This document shows positions 58,612-64,000 of a DNA stretch of 64,000 nucleotides, in pieces; position 1 is the first letter of the stretch; each line of letters opens with the position of its first letter. Where the stretch lies: contig NC_083337.1 in NCBI RefSeq assembly GCF_019175385.1, positions 165,801,713-165,865,712 on the forward strand. The letters are read 5' to 3'. This stretch comes from Lycium barbarum. Its lineage: Eukaryota; Streptophyta; Magnoliopsida; Solanales; Solanaceae. A program made the position numbers and the translations under genes. A model generated the notes under the pieces. The model had not been told where the DNA came from. It ran no database searches and was given only the letters and a program-made list of their open reading frames with translations.

Positions 58612-59740
58612 TCAAAGAAGGTGCCCATTTCATTTTCAATTGGTATATTCTCCGAGATTTAAAATAAAAAATAAAAAAAATCCATAAGTTGCAGGCCACT
58701 TTTTTTAGTTTAGTGTGGCTGTATGGGAACATAACTTGGGTGGGAGCCTAGGTAGTTAAATTATAATTTCAAAGTTTGGTGAAACCTAGACACTCACTTG
58801 CCACTACAGGAAATATATATCACATCTTATTTATGAAAGACGAAATTAATACCTAAACCTAGATGTCCACTTGCTTCTAAAGGAAAGATAATCATAAGTC
58901 GTACATTGTAGGAAAACTAAGTGTGTACAGATGTAGAATAATATCAACTAGGCCACGATGTCCACGGCTTACAATGTCACTCAAGTACATTAATAACAAT
59001 ATTTTAAGATAATTATTGATGGAAAGTGCAATTATTTGTATTTCTTCTGTACAGTACTTGAATCGAGTATTTTTAATAGCCTCGAAAAGAAAGAATTTCG
59101 AGGAGGTTAAGATGCCAAATTAAGAATACAGAAAGGCACGCCATTTCATCATATAGTTGAATCAGAAACATCAACCCAAATATCACAACAACTCCATTTC
59201 AATTTAATTGTCTTATAATTTTTTTTAGTTTGTTTAAAAGAATATCTCTTTCTATATTTTATAATTCTTTAATTTCAACATTCTACATAGCATGTTTAAG
59301 ACTACGGGATTCAAAAAATATTTTGATACATTACATACATCTTTAATTTAATGTCATAAAATTAAACAAATTTTTTTATTTTTTTAACTTTTGCATTTAA
59401 TCAAATTAAGACAGTTAAATTGAAACAACAAATATTAATTTTACACTCAATGTATATAACCAAGTCTAAAGTTAAACAGATTCACTTTACAATAAATTTG
59501 ATTCTTTTTTCTTTTTCTGTTTCCTATGTTTATCACATGCCAAAAGTCTGAAACCTTGGCTCCTTGGACCAATCAGTAAACTGACATTTGATCCTGTGTC
59601 CATATGAATGTGTGAAAAAAAAAAAAAAGAAGAAACCGAAGGAAGGGGGAAATAAACCTTAAAAATGAGTCAATGTTTGGATTCATCTTTAATTTTCTCT
59701 GATTTGTGCAAGTAGTCTACACATACTCTACTTTTATACG
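58612..59740. other. Intergenic AT-rich DNA
   Basis: No gene, RNA gene or clear transposon recognised. An A run lies at about 59,615-59,628. Confidence 0.4.
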
Positions 59741-60425
59741 TGCTTAATGTATATGCAGCCTCCTAAATTTGTCTTTTTTTTCTTTCTATTTTGACACTTC
59801 AACTAAGTATTGTTCCTACTAAACCTCTGAACTTGGCTTCAAGTGTGTCTATTAAACACAATCCGACTTACATAACATATATGGTGAGGTTCAATTTTTT
59901 TTAGCCTTGCGAGTGAATGTCAATCGCATCCTACTTAGAAAATTCAACCAATTAAAACAACCCATCCATTTTGATTATACTCATAAGATATTAAGGTTTT
60001 TAGTTTTCAGTTTGGCTTCCAGTTTTGGTTTCTTATTTTTCAATTTTTGATATTCCAGTTTTAGTTTCTAGTTTTGAATTTTTATTTTTCAATTTTGGTT
60101 TCTTATTTTTCAGTGTTGTTATTTGATTGGTTTAAGTGGTGGTTCTTCACTTGTATAACATAGTAGCACACTTCTTCCTATCTGATGTGTATAATTAAAA
60201 TGGGTGGGGTGTTTTAATTGGTTGAATTTTTTCCACCTAGAATGCTATTGACATTCACGAGCAAGGCTAAAAGAAAATGAAACTCACTATATATGCTATG
60301 TAAGTCGGATTGTGTTTGATCTACACACTTGATGCCAAATTTAAGGGTTTAATAGGAACAACACTTAGTTAAAGTGCCAAAATCAAGAAAAGAGACAAGT
60401 TTAGGAAGCCGCATATGCATTAAGC
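59741..60425. mobile_element. Long foldback element, about 685 bp
   Basis: The left arm (from GCTTAATGTATATGCAGCC near 59,742 to about 59,975) is matched in reverse by the right arm (about 60,185 to GGAAGCCGCATATGCATTA near 60,423). Matching words include CACAATCCGACTTACATA against TATGTAAGTCGGATTGTG and CCAATTAAAACA against TGTTTTAATTGG. The centre is a T-rich degenerate repeat of CAGTTTTGGTTTCTTATTTT. No target duplication fixed; no coding. Confidence 0.7.
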
Positions 60426-61959
60426 CATTTATATTCAATATAACTGAGAACAAAGGAAGACAGTTCAAAGTTTATTTTCTTTATTGGAAGTATATCAAAT
60501 TCAAAACTTAGACCTTTTTTCCACTTGGAGAAACATATGATTTCGAATCTTTGCGGACACAGTGCATGTTAAGGTATTCTTGTACCAACTTCCAAGGTTC
60601 TGACTATATATTAATAACAAATAAATTACACAAATTAAAAGGTTGTTTAGTTACCAAAGGATGTCCATAGAAAAAGTAAGCCTTAAAACTAGGTCGATTG
60701 TCACATGACATGCCAGTATGCTTCGATAAGCTGATAACCTAAGATATTAAACTTGTCGTTTATTAATTGATAAAGAAGCAATCTAATCACCAACTCAACA
60801 CTTTATCCAGACATGAAAAATCTAATAATACAATCAATTTGGACAAATTATAACACTCGATACACTAAGCTTCCAAATAACTTCGTTTTGTTTTAAACTT
60901 TCACTTATATACATTGATAATGCAATTTTTTTAAACTACTAGTGTGCTTAACGTGTTGTATCAGATAATTTATCTTATTTTTCTAGTCATAATTTGACTT
61001 ATCATTGAACAATACTTATAGTTATGTTTTAGGTAAGTGATAGCAAAATTTCTTTTACACTGTGAATGTATTAATTTTTTTTTTATTAGATTGAGAGTAG
61101 CTTCGGCAACAATTTTAAATAAGTTGCTAGCCTGTATAGAGGGTACTCATGACGTATATTAAAATACGAGTCAAGATTTGACGTGATGATTTTTTCTTTT
61201 TAGTCTTTCTACGACTCGTGAATTACTACCGTCGATTTAGAAAGGGATATTCCACCATTCTCATTTGACATATGCATTTCACATTTTTTTGGAATTCTCA
61301 CAGAAATAATACATATTAGTGGAATTTTACAGCCAAAATTGCACATTTTGGGAAAAATTCAAAACTACCCTTCCAATGTTAGGAGATGCGGTAGGTAGGA
61401 GACATGCTTTTGCTTAAGCCCAAACCAAAGAATCAAATGTAAGGCTGAACATCTAACCCATTGTACCAACAATGACTATCAACCAATTACATAGGCACAA
61501 CTACATGGGCCACAGACACAGCCCACCATTGATACAACCCAGCAGATCCGTGAAATTGTGAAATGGACAGTATAAGAGAAATAGAGAAGATGACCCACAT
61601 ATAATTAGCGGAAGAGGACATACCCAAGTTATACGAATCAAACCATCTCATTCTCTTGTATATGAATATTTATAACGTACCAGACAAAAAAAAAAAAATT
61701 GAAAATATTTTGACAATGTTTCTCATGGATCAATTAGAACTACATTTCAGGCCAATTTTAGACTGGTTGAATTGGGCGGGCCAAAATGGGTTGAGCCAAT
61801 AAATAGATGTGTCACTGTCAACCCAAATTTTTGCGGATTAGACATATCATGTTTTTATTGGTTCATTTTAGAGAAATTTATTTGTCATTGCTATCTCCAA
61901 GACCTATTTATGAATAATAACTTTATTTTATTTTATTTATTTTTCGTAGCTAAAACACT
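60426..61959. other. Intergenic AT-rich DNA
   Basis: No gene or RNA gene recognised; short open stretches are without domains. Confidence 0.4.
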
Positions 61960-63260
61960 TTCTTAAATTACGCATCGTAACTAGTATCTTGTATTTCACA
62001 AGTTTTTCTTTTAAATTGATTTTCTCTCACCTACCAAATCTATCTTCTCCCTCCCTCTCTCTTTCTCTCTCCATTCCCTCTCCTACCCCATATCTCATTT
62101 TCTCTTACCACTCCTTCCCTCCTCTATCTCTTCCACAACTAACTTACTCCAGTGTATCAATCTTAAAACCAAATATCTCACAGGTATACATTTACATTTG
62201 GCCTTATTACCTTTGAAAGACTACCATGTTAAAGGCAAGGTTACCGTTTTTGTGAAGAAAGGAAAAAAAAGAAGACAAAGTAACAGTAAGTTATGGTGAT
62301 AAAACGAATCGGTTAAAATTCTATATTCCAATGTCTTTACTAATTTGGGTTGTCGGGTTGAATACCCCTCCATCTCTTTCACAACGCCGCCATCAGTACC
62401 AAAAACAGTGGTACCCCCAGATCTTGTTTTCCCACCAGTGTATCTGGCCTGAATCCATGGCCCTACCGAATTTTCTCAGATCTAAGTGTATTTTCCGATT
62501 TGAGTGTATATTTCAGATCTGAATGTATTTTGATTCTTGTATTTTTCAGATGTAGCCAAATTTGAGTGTATTCCTTATTTTTTAGTGTAAATACAGTGTA
62601 TTCATCATTTATTTGAGTATTTATTTTAGTGTCAATACATTGAAATACAGTCGAATATGTATGTACTTGACCAAAATTTTCCACTGATTGTTGTTGCTTT
62701 GCCATGGTGCAACCTCATCCAGAAATGCTTTTAGGTATCTTTTTTTTTTTTTTTTTGAAGAGAGGGTGTGAGGTATTGTTTAATGTTTTTAATGTAAATA
62801 CAGTGGTATTTTATATTTCGTCGGAGATTCGATCGATTTTGATTATATTCTTCCTTTTTAAATATAGTGTATTTTGTATTTTTGCCGGAGATTTGGCCGG
62901 ATTTAACTGTTTTCTTCAATTAGTCATTTTTTAGTGTAAATATATTTAAATACAGTCGAATACATGCAAATACAGTTAAATACAGCGAAAACAAAAGGAT
63001 TATCAGTATATAAATACAATGAAATACACAACCCCTTCATGTATTTAAAGGATTTATTCCACTCTGTTTTTATGATACGTGTATTTCGCTGTATTTAAAA
63101 ACACAGGAATACAGCCAAAACTCCTCTCACTTTGTTTTTATGATACATGTATTTCGATGTATTTAAAAAGCCAGAAATACAGCCGAAACCACATAAAAGG
63201 TAGTTACGGTTTGTAAATTACAAACTTGTAGCGTATATTGTTAGGAGCTTATAGTAGGTA
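61960..63260. mobile_element. Second TGTATTT-rich non-autonomous element
   Basis: A CT-rich block (62,030-62,140), a CCGCC/CCACC stretch (62,385-62,450) and many AAATACAG/TGTATTT words (62,480-63,185), the same order as in 8,938-10,105. The right part ends near GTAGTTACGGTTTGTAAATT. Termini and duplication not fixed. Confidence 0.35.
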
Positions 63261-64000
63261 GTTGTTTATGTAAGTTTGGCTTAATTTTATCATCCCTAAT
63301 TGAAATCTATCAAGACTTATATGGTTTAAAAATATATAAGTTCTATTGAAGAGATTAAATTGATGTCTAAGTTTACATTGATAATTAGATGCAGGACTCT
63401 CGTTATCAGAATTCTGTCCTTAAGGAGGGTCACCACTTATAGATGAAACTTTTGACTAATGACTAATTTTCTAGTTCAAATATCATCTTGTTGCGTGATT
63501 TAGCAGTTCACGTGGAGCTTCTACAATAAATGAACCAGTAGGGCTGAAGTATTAGACTTGCTTTGATAGAAGCACTGTAATCCTAAGTAGAATAATAATC
63601 ATCCGGCAGATTGCTCCCACTCTTATCCTTCCGTTGATGTCATAGAAGATAGAGAGCCTTCCCAAGAGAAGGAGTACTAAAAAGAACATGCGCAAGCTAG
63701 GCTATTAGAAGGAGAAAGCGAAGGAGTGAGATTAAGGTTTCATTAGGATAGACTAAAGACGAAGCCAAGAAGGGCAAAGGTGTAAATATACCCCTCAATT
63801 TTACAATTTAGAGCAGATATACCCCTCGTTACAAAAGTTGTGTATATATACCCCTGCTGTTACAAAATGGTGCAAATATACCTTTACCGTTACGAAATGG
63901 TGCAAATATACCATTTTCGCCGATGAGATTTAAAAAAAAAAAATATTTAGGTTATCTTTAATTAAAAACACATGACTTTAAAAAAAAAATCTACCCATTT
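63261..64000. other. Window end: intergenic DNA and a truncated repeat
   Basis: From about 63,770 the sequence carries repeated units of the type GTTAC(A/G)AAATGGTGCAAATA followed by TACC, starting AAGGGCAAAGGTGTAAATAT. This looks like the left part of a repeat element cut by the window edge. No gene recognised before it. Confidence 0.4.

Overview
This is a plant nuclear window: AT-rich, with short exons bounded by GT-AG introns, many LTR retrotransposons, Stowaway/Tourist/hAT MITEs, and several SINEs of the type common in Solanaceae (bodies reading 'gagccgagggtctatcg', 3' ends in TTG repeats). I infer a Solanaceae nuclear genome but cannot name the species.

Layout. (1) 1-3966, minus strand: the 5' three-quarters of an NPF2/NAXT-like nitrate or peptide transporter gene, four exons in view, 3' end outside the window. 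(2) 4-8.4 kb: AT-rich intergenic DNA with one MITE-like foldback and an unrecognised, possibly spliced gene remnant. (3) 8391-12342: a 3.95-kb solo LTR with a 5-bp target duplication, itself carrying a nested DNA element. It sits in a short gene-start-like sequence that has a diverged second copy near 13.5 kb. (4) 15117-25919, minus strand: six recognisable exons of RCL1 (RNA 3'-terminal phosphate cyclase-like, a nucleolar 18S rRNA-processing factor). The copy is damaged: the usual start codon is absent, exon 1 lacks one base, and one donor is GC. A 7.8-kb LTR retrotransposon with no coding capacity lies exactly on the exon-6 splice acceptor. (5) 28440-33538, plus strand: a young complete Ty1/copia element with two in-frame stops. 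(6) 34759-38833, minus strand: a complete ten-exon, 431-residue APETALA2-type transcription factor with two AP2 domains, an EAR-like motif and an intact miR172 target site. It is the only whole, apparently functional host gene in the window. (7) 39-49 kb: SINEs, a non-autonomous hAT with a perfect 8-bp duplication, and a 3.1-kb Harbinger-like foldback with C-rich and G-rich arms, into which a 1.9-kb solo LTR with an internal 549-bp tandem duplication has inserted. (8) 49132-55578, minus strand: an older copia element with four in-frame stops. (9) 55.6-64 kb: no gene recognised, but nested MITE/SINE insertions, a Tourist MITE, a Stowaway MITE, a long foldback and a second copy of the TGTATTT-rich element seen at 9 kb.

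The genes do not form a pathway. The window is mainly a record of transposon insertion around three host loci. I found no clear new biological system. The observations most worth checking are the retroelement on the RCL1 splice acceptor with a duplicated AG, the G/C-armed foldback with its nested LTR, and a cluster of TGCGANTCGCA-like palindromic motifs inside that LTR. All coordinates, splice sites and target duplications were read by eye from the sequence. Family names come from recognised motifs, not from database searches.
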